Positions 1 through 6,429 of a stretch of DNA of 8,730 nt are shown here, in pieces. The position numbers and the translations under genes are program-made. The notes beneath the pieces were generated by a model that worked only from the letters and a program-made list of their open reading frames with translations, made no database searches and had not been told where the DNA came from. This stretch comes from Betaproteobacteria bacterium RIFCSPLOWO2_02_FULL_68_150 (GTDB lineage Bacteria; Pseudomonadota; Gammaproteobacteria; Burkholderiales; SG8-39): contig MERE01000078.1 in NCBI GenBank assembly GCA_001771975.1, forward strand, positions 1 through 8,730. The letters are read 5' to 3'. Numbering within the stretch: position 1 is the first letter of the stretch; every line of letters starts with the position of its first letter.

Positions 1-82
1 GCTCCGCGCACCTGGGCCAAGTCGGCAGATATCGGTAAACCCAAAACCGCTGTCCGCGTCGCCAAAGGTACGGCAACAAGAC
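1..82. other. Non-coding flank downstream of prkB
   Basis: This is the stretch between the prkB stop codon and the window edge. No reading frame here has a start codon, ribosome binding site or recognisable protein similarity. One plus-strand frame is open from base 1 to a TGA at 139-141, but it has no start in the window, reads as low-complexity Ala/Ser/Pro/Thr and runs into prkB, so I do not call it. A weak CGGT/ACCG inverted repeat around 34-50 lacks a U-tract, so I do not call a terminator. The operon could continue beyond the left edge. Confidence 0.5.
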
Positions 83-967
83 CTACCGCTTCTCCAGCGC
101 CTGCTTCCTTCTTTCCATCAGCCGCCAGATCATCGGCGTGAAGATGAGCTGCATCGCGAGGTCCATCTTGCCGCCCGGCGCGACGATGGTGTTCGGCCGC
201 GACATGAACGAGTCGTGCAGCATCGTGAGCAGGTACGGAAAATCGATGCCGCGCGGGTTGGCGAAGCGGATCACGAGGAAGCTCTCGTCGGCGCTCGGGA
301 TGTGGCGCGCGACGAACGGGTTCGAGGTATCCACCACCGGCACGCGCTGGAAGTTGATGTGCGTCTGCGCGAACTGCGGCACGATGTAGTTGACGTAGTC
401 GGGCATGCGCCGCAGGATGGTGTCGGTCACGGCTCCGGTCGAGTAGCCGCGCGCCGCGCGGTCGCGGTGCAGTTTCTGGATCCACTCCAGGTTCATCACC
501 GGCACGACGCCGATCAGGAGATCCGCGTGCTGCGCGACGTTCACCCGGTCGGTCGCCACGGCGCCGTGCAGCCCCTCGTAGAACAGCAGGTCGGTGCCGG
601 GCTCGAGTTCCTCCCATGGCGTGAAGGTGCCCGGCGCCTGTTTGAACGGCGCCGCCTCCTCGTCGTCATGCAGGTACTTGCGCGTGCGGCCGCGGCCGCC
701 GGCGCCGTAATCGCGAAACAGCGCCTCGAGTTCCTCGAACAGGTTCGATTCCGGCCCGAAGTGGCTGAAATGCTGGTTGCCGCGCGCCAGCTCCTCGGCC
801 ATCTTCTGTTTCATCTCGGCGCGGTCGTAGCGATGGAAGGCGTCGCCCTCGACGTAGGCCGGCTTCACGCCCTCGCGGCGGAAGATCGCGTCGAAGGTGC
901 GCATCACCGAAGTGGTGCCGGCGCCGGAGGAGCCGGTGATGGCGATGATCGGATGGCTGGCCGACAT
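83..967 (-). CDS. prkB: Phosphoribulokinase (bacterial PRK), Calvin cycle
   Basis: This enzyme phosphorylates ribulose-5-phosphate with ATP to give ribulose-1,5-bisphosphate, the RuBisCO substrate; it acts in the cytoplasm. The 294-residue product has the usual length of the octameric proteobacterial PRK class. Visible motifs are a P-loop GSSGAGTTS at residues 12-20, the GDAFHRYDR segment at 41-49 with the catalytic-base position Asp42 plus His45 and Arg49, the GRGRTRKYLH loop ending at 100, and the Walker B-like FYEGLHG with Glu131. Lys165, Arg168 and Arg173 follow in the MNLEWIQKLHRDRAARG region. These positions match the numbering I remember for the Rhodobacter sphaeroides enzyme. It is the last visible gene of the cbb operon, starting 12 bp after fbp. 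The gap has no clear Shine-Dalgarno, so coupling to fbp translation is likely. Also called cbbP. Confidence 0.96.
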   Translation of the reverse strand: MSASHPIIAITGSSGAGTTSVMRTFDAIFRREGVKPAYVEGDAFHRYDRAEMKQKMAEELARGNQHFSHFGPESNLFEELEALFRDYGAGGRGRTRKYLHDDEEAAPFKQAPGTFTPWEELEPGTDLLFYEGLHGAVATDRVNVAQHADLLIGVVPVMNLEWIQKLHRDRAARGYSTGAVTDTILRRMPDYVNYIVPQFAQTHINFQRVPVVDTSNPFVARHIPSADESFLVIRFANPRGIDFPYLLTMLHDSFMSRPNTIVAPGGKMDLAMQLIFTPMIWRLMERRKQALEKR

Positions 968-979
968 GGGCGCGCGCTT

Positions 980-2056
980 TCAGCCGCCGTTCGCGCCGCG
1001 GAACAGCCCGCGTGCGGCAAATAGCGGCGCGTCGTACGGCCGCTCGTTGTAGTCGCGGTGGTAGGTCTCGATGCGCTCGACTTCGCGCCGCGCGCCGAAC
1101 ACGAATCCGGTCCTCTGGTGCAGCCCCTGCGGCGCGATCTCGAGCGCGGGGCCGTAGCCGGTGCTCGCGCGCCCGCCCGCCTGCTCGATCACCATGCCGA
1201 TCGGATTCGCCTCGTAGAGCAGCCGCAGGCGGCCGGAGCGGCCGCTCTCGCGTTCGTCGCGCGGGTACAGGAACACCCCGCCGCGCATGAGTATCCGGTG
1301 CGCTTCGGCCACCAGCGAGGCGATCCAGCGCATGTTGAAGTCCTTGCCGCGCGGGCCGCTGCGCCCGGCCAGGCACTCGTCGACGTAGCGCTTGACCGCC
1401 GGCTCCCAGAAACGGCTGTTCGAGGTGTTGATCGCGAACTCGCTCGTCTCCTCCGGCACGCGCAGGTCCGGATGCGTATGGATGAATTCGCCGATCTCGC
1501 GATCGAGCGTGAAACCGTGCACGCCGCGGCCGAGGGTGAGCACGAGCATGGTGGTGGGGCCGTAGATCGCATAGCCGGCGCAGACCTGGCGCGTCCCCGG
1601 CTGCAGGAAGGCGCGCTCGTCCTCGCCCGAGGCGCCCTCGGGACAGGCGAGCACCGAGAAGATCGAGCCCACCGAGACGTTGACGTCGATGTTGGAAGAG
1701 CCGTCGAGCGGATCGAACGCGAGCAGGTAACGGCCGCGCGGATACTCGGCCGGAATCCGGTAGGGATGCTCGAGCTCCTCCGACACCATGCCGGCGAGGT
1801 GCCCGCCCCATTCGTTGGTGGAGAGAAAGATGTCGTTGGCGAGCAGGTCGAGTTTCTGCTGCTCCTCGCCCTGCACGTTGTGCGTTCCCGTGCGCCCGTG
1901 TACGCCGGCGAGCGCGCCCTTGCCGACGACGTGGGCGATGCGCTTGCAGGCAAGGCGGATGTCGTTCAGCAGGGCCGTGAAACCCCCGGTCGCGCCGGGA
2001 GCCTTGCGCTGCTCGCCGATGATGAACTCGGTGAGCGTCGTCTCACGCTGCGGCAC
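980..2056 (-). CDS. fbp: Class I fructose-1,6-bisphosphatase
   Basis: This enzyme hydrolyses fructose-1,6-bisphosphate to fructose-6-phosphate, a regeneration step of the Calvin cycle and of gluconeogenesis. The 358-residue product has the class I signatures: metal-binding SEEL at 92-95, FDPLDGSSNID at 114-124 with Asp115 and Asp118, the GGVFLYP segment at 259-265, and LYEANPIGM at 280-288 with the metal-ligand Glu283. The start is a GTG at 2054-2056, giving PQRETTLTEFI at the N-terminus, the typical beginning of bacterial FBPases. A GGGAG Shine-Dalgarno lies 6 nt upstream on the minus strand (2063-2067). The start sits inside the last codons of cbbY (14 bp overlap), so the gene is probably both independently initiated and coupled. 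Its place between cbbY and prkB marks it as the operon copy (cbbF); a second housekeeping fbp may exist elsewhere. Confidence 0.96.
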   Translation of the reverse strand: MPQRETTLTEFIIGEQRKAPGATGGFTALLNDIRLACKRIAHVVGKGALAGVHGRTGTHNVQGEEQQKLDLLANDIFLSTNEWGGHLAGMVSEELEHPYRIPAEYPRGRYLLAFDPLDGSSNIDVNVSVGSIFSVLACPEGASGEDERAFLQPGTRQVCAGYAIYGPTTMLVLTLGRGVHGFTLDREIGEFIHTHPDLRVPEETSEFAINTSNSRFWEPAVKRYVDECLAGRSGPRGKDFNMRWIASLVAEAHRILMRGGVFLYPRDERESGRSGRLRLLYEANPIGMVIEQAGGRASTGYGPALEIAPQGLHQRTGFVFGARREVERIETYHRDYNERPYDAPLFAARGLFRGANGG

Positions 2057-2759
2057 GGGTCTCTCCCAGCAACCGCTGCAGCGCGGGCACGTCCACTTCC
2101 TCGAGCGAGGCGAGCAGCCGATCGGCAGCCGAAAAATCCTCGCCCGCGTTCCAGCGCGACGGCGTCACCACGGTCGTGAGGCCCGCGGCCTTGGCGGCGC
2201 GCAGGCCGTTCACCGAATCCTCGAAGGCGATGCAGCTCGTCGCCGGCAGATGCAGGCTCGAGAGCACCAGGTGGTAGATGTCGGGCGCCGGTTTCTTGGC
2301 GCGCACCTGGTCGCCGCAGGCGATGACGCTGAAGGCGAGGTGCGGCGCCTCGCTCAGATTGGTGCGCAGCAGCGCATCGATATTGGCCGAGGTGGTGGTG
2401 GAGGCGATTGCCAGCTTCAGTCCGGATTCGTTTGCTGCCTGCAGGAGCTTCGCCACCCCCGGCCGGAACGGGCGCCTGCCCTGCTCGAGCAACTCGGTGT
2501 AGATGCGCGTCTTGGTGCGATGCAGTGCCGGCACCAGTTCGAGCAGGCGGGCACGCTCGGCTGGCGGCAGTTCGAGCGACGTCACGTAATGCGCGAGCCG
2601 TTCCCTGCCGCCGGAGACGTGCAGCAGCTCGGCATAGCGGTGCGGGCTCCAGTCCCACCACAGCTCGAACTCGATGAAGGCCGCATTGAACGCCTGGCGG
2701 TGCGTCTCCTCGGTATCCGCCAGCGTGCCGTCGAGATCGAAGATGAGCGCTTCAAGCAT
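2043..2759 (-). CDS. cbbY: CbbY-type HAD phosphatase, probable xylulose-1,5-bisphosphate phosphatase
   Basis: This 238-residue HAD-superfamily hydrolase contains all four HAD motifs: DLDGTLADTE at 8-17 (nucleophile Asp8, acid/base Asp10), the motif II serine/threonine in IASTTT at 118-123, motif III lysine in KKPAPDIY (Lys155/Lys156), and FEDS at 179-182 (Glu180, Asp181) for Mg2+. A helical cap lies roughly between residues 18 and 90. Characterised CbbY proteins dephosphorylate xylulose-1,5-bisphosphate, a misfire product that inhibits RuBisCO. Placement directly after cbbS supports that role here. The ATG overlaps the cbbS stop by 8 bp and has no recognisable Shine-Dalgarno, so translation probably depends on ribosomes finishing cbbS. 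Phosphoglycolate phosphatase or beta-phosphoglucomutase relatives share the fold, so substrate specificity rests on context. Confidence 0.92.
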   Translation of the reverse strand: MLEALIFDLDGTLADTEETHRQAFNAAFIEFELWWDWSPHRYAELLHVSGGRERLAHYVTSLELPPAERARLLELVPALHRTKTRIYTELLEQGRRPFRPGVAKLLQAANESGLKLAIASTTTSANIDALLRTNLSEAPHLAFSVIACGDQVRAKKPAPDIYHLVLSSLHLPATSCIAFEDSVNGLRAAKAAGLTTVVTPSRWNAGEDFSAADRLLASLEEVDVPALQRLLGETRAAA

Positions 2760-3051
2760 GGTGAACGAGTAGCGCCGCGCCGAGCGTCTGGCGCCGGTTG
2801 TCGTAGCCGATCAGGCGCACGAGGTGGGCGGGGTGCGCCTTGCGGCAGGCCGCGGCCTCGGCAAGGATCCGCTCGACGCTTCGCTCGCCGAACATCGGCA
2901 GCTTCCACAGGATCCAATAGGTACCCGTCGCGTGCTCCGGCGCAGCGTGCTCGAGCGCGGCGTTCCAGCCGCGGGCGACGATGTATTCGACCTGCCGGCG
3001 CAACTGCTCGTGCGTCATCGGCGGAAGGTAGGAAAAAGTCCCGTGTTTCAT
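2752..3051 (-). CDS. cbbS: RuBisCO small subunit, form I (short N-terminus)
   Basis: This is the small subunit of form I RuBisCO, eight copies of which cap the L8 core and support catalysis. The 99-residue product shows the family pattern: GTFSYLPPMT at residues 4-13, the RRQVEYIVARGW segment near 18-29, the TYWILWKLPMFG core at 44-55, and VRLIGYDN at 78-85. The start is the ATG at 3049-3051. Its A lies in the ATGA overlap with the cbbL stop (4 bp), and an AGGGTG Shine-Dalgarno (3057-3062) lies 5 nt upstream inside cbbL. Form IA small subunits are normally about 110-118 residues and begin 10-20 residues before the FSYLP motif; this one starts only three residues before GTFSYLP and ends VHHA, where relatives end near VYRG. 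The core is complete, so I read it as functional with a trimmed N-terminus. Confidence 0.93.
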   Translation of the reverse strand: MKHGTFSYLPPMTHEQLRRQVEYIVARGWNAALEHAAPEHATGTYWILWKLPMFGERSVERILAEAAACRKAHPAHLVRLIGYDNRRQTLGAALLVHHA

Positions 3052-4478
3052 GCGCTCACCCTGTCGAGCTTGTCGATGACGTCGAATTCGAACTTGATTT
3101 CCTTCCAGGTCTCCATCGCCGCCTTGAGCTCGGGCGACGAGCGCGCCGCCGCCAGCAGGATGTCCTTGCCCTCGCGCTCCAGGGCGCGGCCCTCGTTCCT
3201 CGCCTGCACGCAGGCCTCGAGCGCGACGCGGTTGGCGCAGGCGCCCGCGGCGTTGCCCCAGGGATGGCCAAGCGTGCCGCCGCCGAACTGGAACACCGCA
3301 TCGTCGCCGAAGATCGCGAGCAGCGCCGGCATGTGCCAGACGTGGATGCCGCCCGAAGCGACCGCCAGCGCGCCCGGCATCGAGCCCCAGTCCTGGTCGA
3401 AGAAAATCCCGCGCGCGCGATCTTCCTTGACGAAGCGCTCGCGCAGCAGGTCGATCCAGCCGAGCGTCGCCTGCCGGTCGCCCTCCAGCTTGCCGACCAC
3501 CGTTCCGGTGTGCAGGTGATCGCCCCCGGAGAGGCGCAGCGCCTTGGTGAGGACGCGGAAGTGGATGCCATGGTGCGGGTTGCGGTCGATCACCGCGTGC
3601 ATGGCGCGGTGGATGTGCAGCAGCACCCCGTTTTCGCGGCACCAATTGGCGAGCCCGGTGTTGGCGCAGAACCCGCCGGTGAGGTAGTCGTGCATGATGA
3701 TCGGTGCGCCGAGGCTCTTCGCGAACTCGGCGCGCCGGTACATCTCTTCGGGCGTGGGGGCGGTGACGTTGAGGTAATGGCCTTTCCGCTCGCCGGTTTC
3801 GGCCTCGGCCTGCTTCACCGCTTCCATGACGTAGCTGAAGCGGTCGCGCCAGCGCATGAAGGGCTGGGAGTTGACGTTTTCGTCGTCCTTGGTGAAGTCG
3901 AGCCCGCCGCGCAGGCATTCGTAGACCGCGCGGCCGTAGTTCTTCGCCGACAGCCCGAGCTTCGGCTTGATGGTGCAGCCGAGCAAGGGACGCCCGTACT
4001 TGTCCATCTTGTCGCGCTCGACCTGGATGCCATGGGGCGGCCCGCCGCAGGTCATCACGTAGGCGATCGGAAAACGCACGTCCTCGAGCCTGAGGGCGCG
4101 GATCGCCTTGAAGCCGAACACGTTGCCGACCAGCGAGGTGAAGACGTTGACCACCGAGCCTTCCTCGAACAGGTCGATCGGATAGGCGACGAAGGCGTAG
4201 AAGCAGCTCGGGTCGCCCGGCACGTCCTCGATGCGGTAGGCGCGGCCCTTGTAGTGCTCGAGATCGGTGAGCAGGTCGGTCCACACGGTGGTCCAGGTGC
4301 CGGTCGAGGATTCGGCCGCGACCGCCGCGGCGGCCTCCTCGCGCTCGACGCCTGCCTGCGGCGTGATCTTGAAGCAGGCGAGCAGATCGGTGTCGCGCAC
4401 CCGGTAATCCGGTTCCCAGTAGGTCTGGCGGTACGCCTTGACGCCTGCGGCGTAGGCGGAAGTGTTGGCTTGGCTCAT
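3048..4478 (-). CDS. cbbL: RuBisCO large subunit, form IA type
   Basis: This is the catalytic subunit of ribulose-1,5-bisphosphate carboxylase/oxygenase. The 476-residue product has every key residue I can place: Glu56 (AAESSTGTW), Asn119, Lys171 and Lys173 (TIKPKLG), the carbamylated Lys197 with Asp199 and Glu200 (DFTKDDEN), His290/Arg291 (HIHRAMH), His323 (GGDHLH), loop-6 Lys330 (VVGKLEGD) and Ser375 (VASGGIH). Numbering runs four behind spinach throughout. Sequences such as GCTIKPKLGLSAKNYGRAV and NSQPFMRWRDRF point to green-type form IA rather than the red-type form IC of Cupriavidus. I start at the ATG 4476-4478, giving MSQANTSAYAAGVKAYRQTYW, because a GGAG Shine-Dalgarno (4484-4487) lies 5 nt upstream. 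A longer frame from 4520 would run through the predicted promoter. It is the first gene of the operon, divergent from cbbR. Confidence 0.98.
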   Translation of the reverse strand: MSQANTSAYAAGVKAYRQTYWEPDYRVRDTDLLACFKITPQAGVEREEAAAAVAAESSTGTWTTVWTDLLTDLEHYKGRAYRIEDVPGDPSCFYAFVAYPIDLFEEGSVVNVFTSLVGNVFGFKAIRALRLEDVRFPIAYVMTCGGPPHGIQVERDKMDKYGRPLLGCTIKPKLGLSAKNYGRAVYECLRGGLDFTKDDENVNSQPFMRWRDRFSYVMEAVKQAEAETGERKGHYLNVTAPTPEEMYRRAEFAKSLGAPIIMHDYLTGGFCANTGLANWCRENGVLLHIHRAMHAVIDRNPHHGIHFRVLTKALRLSGGDHLHTGTVVGKLEGDRQATLGWIDLLRERFVKEDRARGIFFDQDWGSMPGALAVASGGIHVWHMPALLAIFGDDAVFQFGGGTLGHPWGNAAGACANRVALEACVQARNEGRALEREGKDILLAAARSSPELKAAMETWKEIKFEFDVIDKLDRVSA

Positions 4479-4483
4479 CGGTT

Positions 4484-4487
4484 CTCC
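4484..4487 (-). promoter_or_regulatory. Shine-Dalgarno of cbbL
   Basis: GGAG on the minus strand lies 5 nt before the ATG at 4478. It decides the cbbL start in favour of 4478 over an in-frame ATG at 4520. Confidence 0.8.
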
Positions 4488-4499
4488 GTGCGTGCTCGC

Positions 4500-4528
4500 T
4501 TTGTACGCCCGCCGCACCATAAGCGCAA
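4500..4528 (-). promoter_or_regulatory. Predicted sigma-70-like promoter of the cbb operon
   Basis: On the minus strand a TTGCGC -35-like hexamer (4523-4528) is followed after exactly 17 bp by TACAAA (4500-4505), a 4/6 match to the -10 consensus. Transcription would begin near 4493, giving a leader of about 15 nt that holds the GGAG ribosome binding site. The weak -35 fits a promoter that needs an activator. This is a motif-based prediction. Confidence 0.5.
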
Positions 4529-4532
4529 TTCA
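4520..4532. promoter_or_regulatory. Possible second CbbR site (TNA-N7-TNA)
   Basis: TAA-N7-TCA on the plus strand reads TGA-N7-TTA on the minus strand, so it matches the TNA-N7-TNA pattern reported for CbbR sites in either direction. It overlaps the predicted cbbL -35 box, where the activation half of a LysR-type binding region usually lies. The motif is short and could occur by chance. Confidence 0.4.
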
Positions 4533-4537
4533 CGGTT

Positions 4538-4556
4538 TCTTATCTGTAGTATAAGA
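4538..4556. promoter_or_regulatory. Probable CbbR recognition site (perfect inverted repeat)
   Basis: TCTTAT and ATAAGA form a perfect 6-bp inverted repeat around a 7-nt spacer. Within it, 4541-4553 satisfies the LysR-family T-N11-A rule. Its centre (4547) lies about 54 bp upstream of the predicted cbbL transcription start, the usual place for the high-affinity site of a LysR activator. It also covers the likely -10 of cbbR (TATAAG, 4550-4555), so binding would be expected to repress cbbR. It is an AT-rich island in a GC-rich window. Confidence 0.65.
4550..4555 (+). promoter_or_regulatory. Possible -10 element of cbbR
   Basis: TATAAG matches five of six positions of the -10 consensus. A TTCACG element (4529-4534) could serve as -35 with a short 15-bp spacer. 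Transcription would start about 4562, leaving a leader of only about six bases before the ATG at 4568, so cbbR mRNA may be nearly leaderless. Confidence 0.35.
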
Positions 4557-4567
4557 TCTACTTGAGA

Positions 4568-5488
4568 ATGACCCTCAGGCACACCAGCTTGCGGCGGCTG
4601 CGCGTGTTCGAGGCGGTGGCGCGCCACCGCTCGTTCTCGCGCGCCGCAGCGGAGCTGCACCTGACGCAGCCGGCGGTCTCGATGCAGCTGCGCCAGCTCG
4701 AGCAGGAGGCCGGCCTGCCGCTGGTGGAGACGATGGGCCGGCGGCTCGACGTGACGCCGGCGGGGCGCGAAATCGTCGAGTGCGCGCGCGCCGTGATCGC
4801 GCGCCTGCGCGAAACCGAGGAGGCGATCGCCGCGCTGCAGGGGCGCGGCGGCGGCGAATTGGCGATTTCTACGGTCAGCACCGCCAAGTATCACGTGCCG
4901 AAGCTGCTCGCGGAATTCCGGCGCCGCCACCCGGAAGTGCAGGTGCGCCTCTCGGTGAGCAATCGCGAGGCGGTGGTGCGCGATCTGACCGAGAACGCGG
5001 TCGACCTCGCCGTCATGGGCACGCCGCCGCGCGGACTGGACACCATCGCGGTGTCGTTCGCCAAGCACCCGATCGCGATCATCGCCCCCCCCGAGCACCC
5101 GCTCGCGCGGCGCAGGCACCTGCCGCTGGCGCGCCTCGGCGGCGAAACCTTCCTCATCCGCGAGCGGGGCTCCGGCACGCGCAGCGCGATGGAGCGCTTC
5201 TTCGCCGCGCGCCGCTTCCGACCGCGCGAGACCATCGAGATCAGCTCGAACGAGACCATCAAGCAGGCGGTGATGGCCGGCATGGGCGTGAGTTTCCTCT
5301 CGCTGCACACGGTGGGCCTGGAGCTGCAGGCGAGGCGCCTGATCGTGCTCGATGTCGCCGGCACGCCGGTGATGCGGGCCTGGCACGTGATCCACCGCGA
5401 GCGCAAGCGCCTCTCGCCGGTGGCGCAGGCGTTCAAGGATTTCCTCATCGAGCGCGGCGCGCGCGCGATCGAGCAGGCGCTCGGCTGA
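4568..5488 (+). CDS. cbbR: LysR-type transcriptional regulator CbbR
   Basis: This is the activator of Calvin-cycle operons. The 306-residue product has an N-terminal winged helix-turn-helix (about residues 5-65) with the typical FSRAAAELHLTQPAVSMQLRQLE recognition pattern, then a linker helix and a two-lobed effector domain from about 90 onward beginning ELAISTVSTAKYHVPKLLAEF. That segment is characteristic of CbbR and CysB-like regulators. Divergent transcription 89 bp from cbbL makes the CbbR assignment strong. I use the ATG at 4568; an in-frame TTG at 4562 would add two residues, and neither has a clear Shine-Dalgarno. Known CbbR effectors include NADPH, RuBP and phosphoenolpyruvate depending on species; which one applies here cannot be read from sequence. 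A run of eight C at 5085-5092 lies inside the effector domain, with the frame intact on both sides. Confidence 0.95.
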   Translation: MTLRHTSLRRLRVFEAVARHRSFSRAAAELHLTQPAVSMQLRQLEQEAGLPLVETMGRRLDVTPAGREIVECARAVIARLRETEEAIAALQGRGGGELAISTVSTAKYHVPKLLAEFRRRHPEVQVRLSVSNREAVVRDLTENAVDLAVMGTPPRGLDTIAVSFAKHPIAIIAPPEHPLARRRHLPLARLGGETFLIRERGSGTRSAMERFFAARRFRPRETIEISSNETIKQAVMAGMGVSFLSLHTVGLELQARRLIVLDVAGTPVMRAWHVIHRERKRLSPVAQAFKDFLIERGARAIEQALG

Positions 5489-5501
5489 ACCGCGGGGTCA
5501 T

Positions 5502-5507
5502 TAGAAT
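5502..5507 (+). promoter_or_regulatory. Possible internal -10 giving leaderless nudC mRNA
   Basis: TAGAAT (5/6 to the -10 consensus) ends six bases before the nudC ATG at 5514, so transcription from it would begin at or next to the A of the start codon. No convincing -35 is visible, and the region upstream is the end of cbbR. The lack of a good Shine-Dalgarno before nudC fits a leaderless message. Confidence 0.35.
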
Positions 5508-5513
5508 CGGCGC

Positions 5514-6404
5514 ATGACTGAAATGCCTTTCATGGCGCCGCCGCGCTTTGTCGGCGGCGCGGCCGCCGGTGACGCCCAGGCCGGCCATTGGTTCGTGTTT
5601 CGCGGCGACCGCCTGCTGGTCGAGCTCGGGCCGCCGAGCGCGGCGCCCTCGGACGACCTGCGGGTGCCGGTGCGGCCGTCCTGGGCGCGGCTGCCGTGGC
5701 AAGAAAACCACAATGCGCTGGGGTTTGAACCGCTCAGGACACTGTATCTAGGGTCCCTCGATGGAGCCGCCTGCTGGGCGGCGGAGGTTCCCGCAGAGGC
5801 CGCGGCCCCCGCAGGCACGAACTGGGAAGGCCTGCGGACGCTCTTCTCGGTGCTCGACGACGCCCATTTCGCGCTTGCCGGCCGCGCCCTGCAGCTGCTC
5901 GACTGGGACCGTTCGCACCAGTACTGCGGCCGCTGCGGTGCACGCACCGAATCCAGGTCCGAGGAACGCGCGCGCGTCTGCCCGCAGTGCCGTCTCGCCG
6001 CCTATCCGCGCATCGCCCCGGCGGTGATGGCGCTGGTGCGCCGCGGGCGCGAGCTGCTGCTCGGCCGCAGCCCGCACTTTCCTCCCGGCATGTACAGCGC
6101 GCTGGCCGGTTTCGCCGAGCCCGGCGAGACCTTGGAGCAGTGCCTCGCGCGAGAGGTCGAGGAGGAAGTCGGGGTGCAGGTGTCGCGTGCGCGCTACTTC
6201 GCGAGCCAGCCGTGGCCGTTTCCGCATTCGCTCATGATCGCCTTCGTCTGCGACTGGGTGAGCGGCGAGCTGCGGCCGCAAGAGGGGGAAATCGAGGCCG
6301 CGGCGTGGTTCGATGTATTGCAATTGCCGAAGCTTCCGAGCAGAATCTCGATCGCTCGCCGCCTGATCGACAGCGTGGCCGCGCAGATCCGCGACGGGCA
6401 ATAG
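5514..6404 (+). CDS. nudC: NADH pyrophosphatase / NAD-cap Nudix hydrolase NudC
   Basis: NudC cleaves NADH to NMNH and AMP, and family members remove NAD caps from RNA 5' ends. The 296-residue product has a variable N-terminal domain (1-130), a four-cysteine zinc ribbon (Cys138, Cys141, Cys156, Cys159), and a Nudix domain whose box runs 199-221 as G-x5-E-x7-REVEEEVGV. All catalytic glutamates are present. The diagnostic SQPWPFPHSLM motif at 231-241 separates NudC from other Nudix enzymes. It is about 40 residues longer than the E. coli protein, mostly in the N-terminal part. It starts 25 bp after cbbR on the same strand and is probably cotranscribed at least in part. The first ATG is used; a second Met is at residue 4. 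Confidence 0.95.
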   Translation: MTEMPFMAPPRFVGGAAAGDAQAGHWFVFRGDRLLVELGPPSAAPSDDLRVPVRPSWARLPWQENHNALGFEPLRTLYLGSLDGAACWAAEVPAEAAAPAGTNWEGLRTLFSVLDDAHFALAGRALQLLDWDRSHQYCGRCGARTESRSEERARVCPQCRLAAYPRIAPAVMALVRRGRELLLGRSPHFPPGMYSALAGFAEPGETLEQCLAREVEEEVGVQVSRARYFASQPWPFPHSLMIAFVCDWVSGELRPQEGEIEAAAWFDVLQLPKLPSRISIARRLIDSVAAQIRDGQ

Positions 6405-6429
6405 CTGGCCGAACGGGGTCCATAACAAC

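Noticed and set aside
34..50. Weak CGGT/ACCG hairpin downstream of prkB as a terminator
   Set aside because: The stem is four base pairs with a nine-base loop and no U-tract.
4479..4520. Longer cbbL product starting at 4520
   Set aside because: The extra 14 residues would cover the predicted -10 and the Shine-Dalgarno, and have no counterpart in form IA large subunits.
2752..4533. A 593-codon minus-strand frame ending in the CbbS sequence
   Set aside because: Only the last 99 codons are real (cbbS from 3051). The upstream part is cbbL read in the wrong frame, not a fusion protein.
1788..4565. A 925-codon open frame on the plus strand antisense to cbbL, cbbS, cbbY and part of fbp
   Set aside because: It is antisense to four genes with clear families and catalytic motifs, has a composition typical of GC-rich shadow frames, and has no family resemblance. 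Its length reflects codon bias on the other strand.
4568..5488. CysB-like or other LysR regulator instead of CbbR
   Set aside because: The divergent position 89 bp from cbbL and the STVSTAKYHVPKLLAEF effector-domain start favour CbbR.
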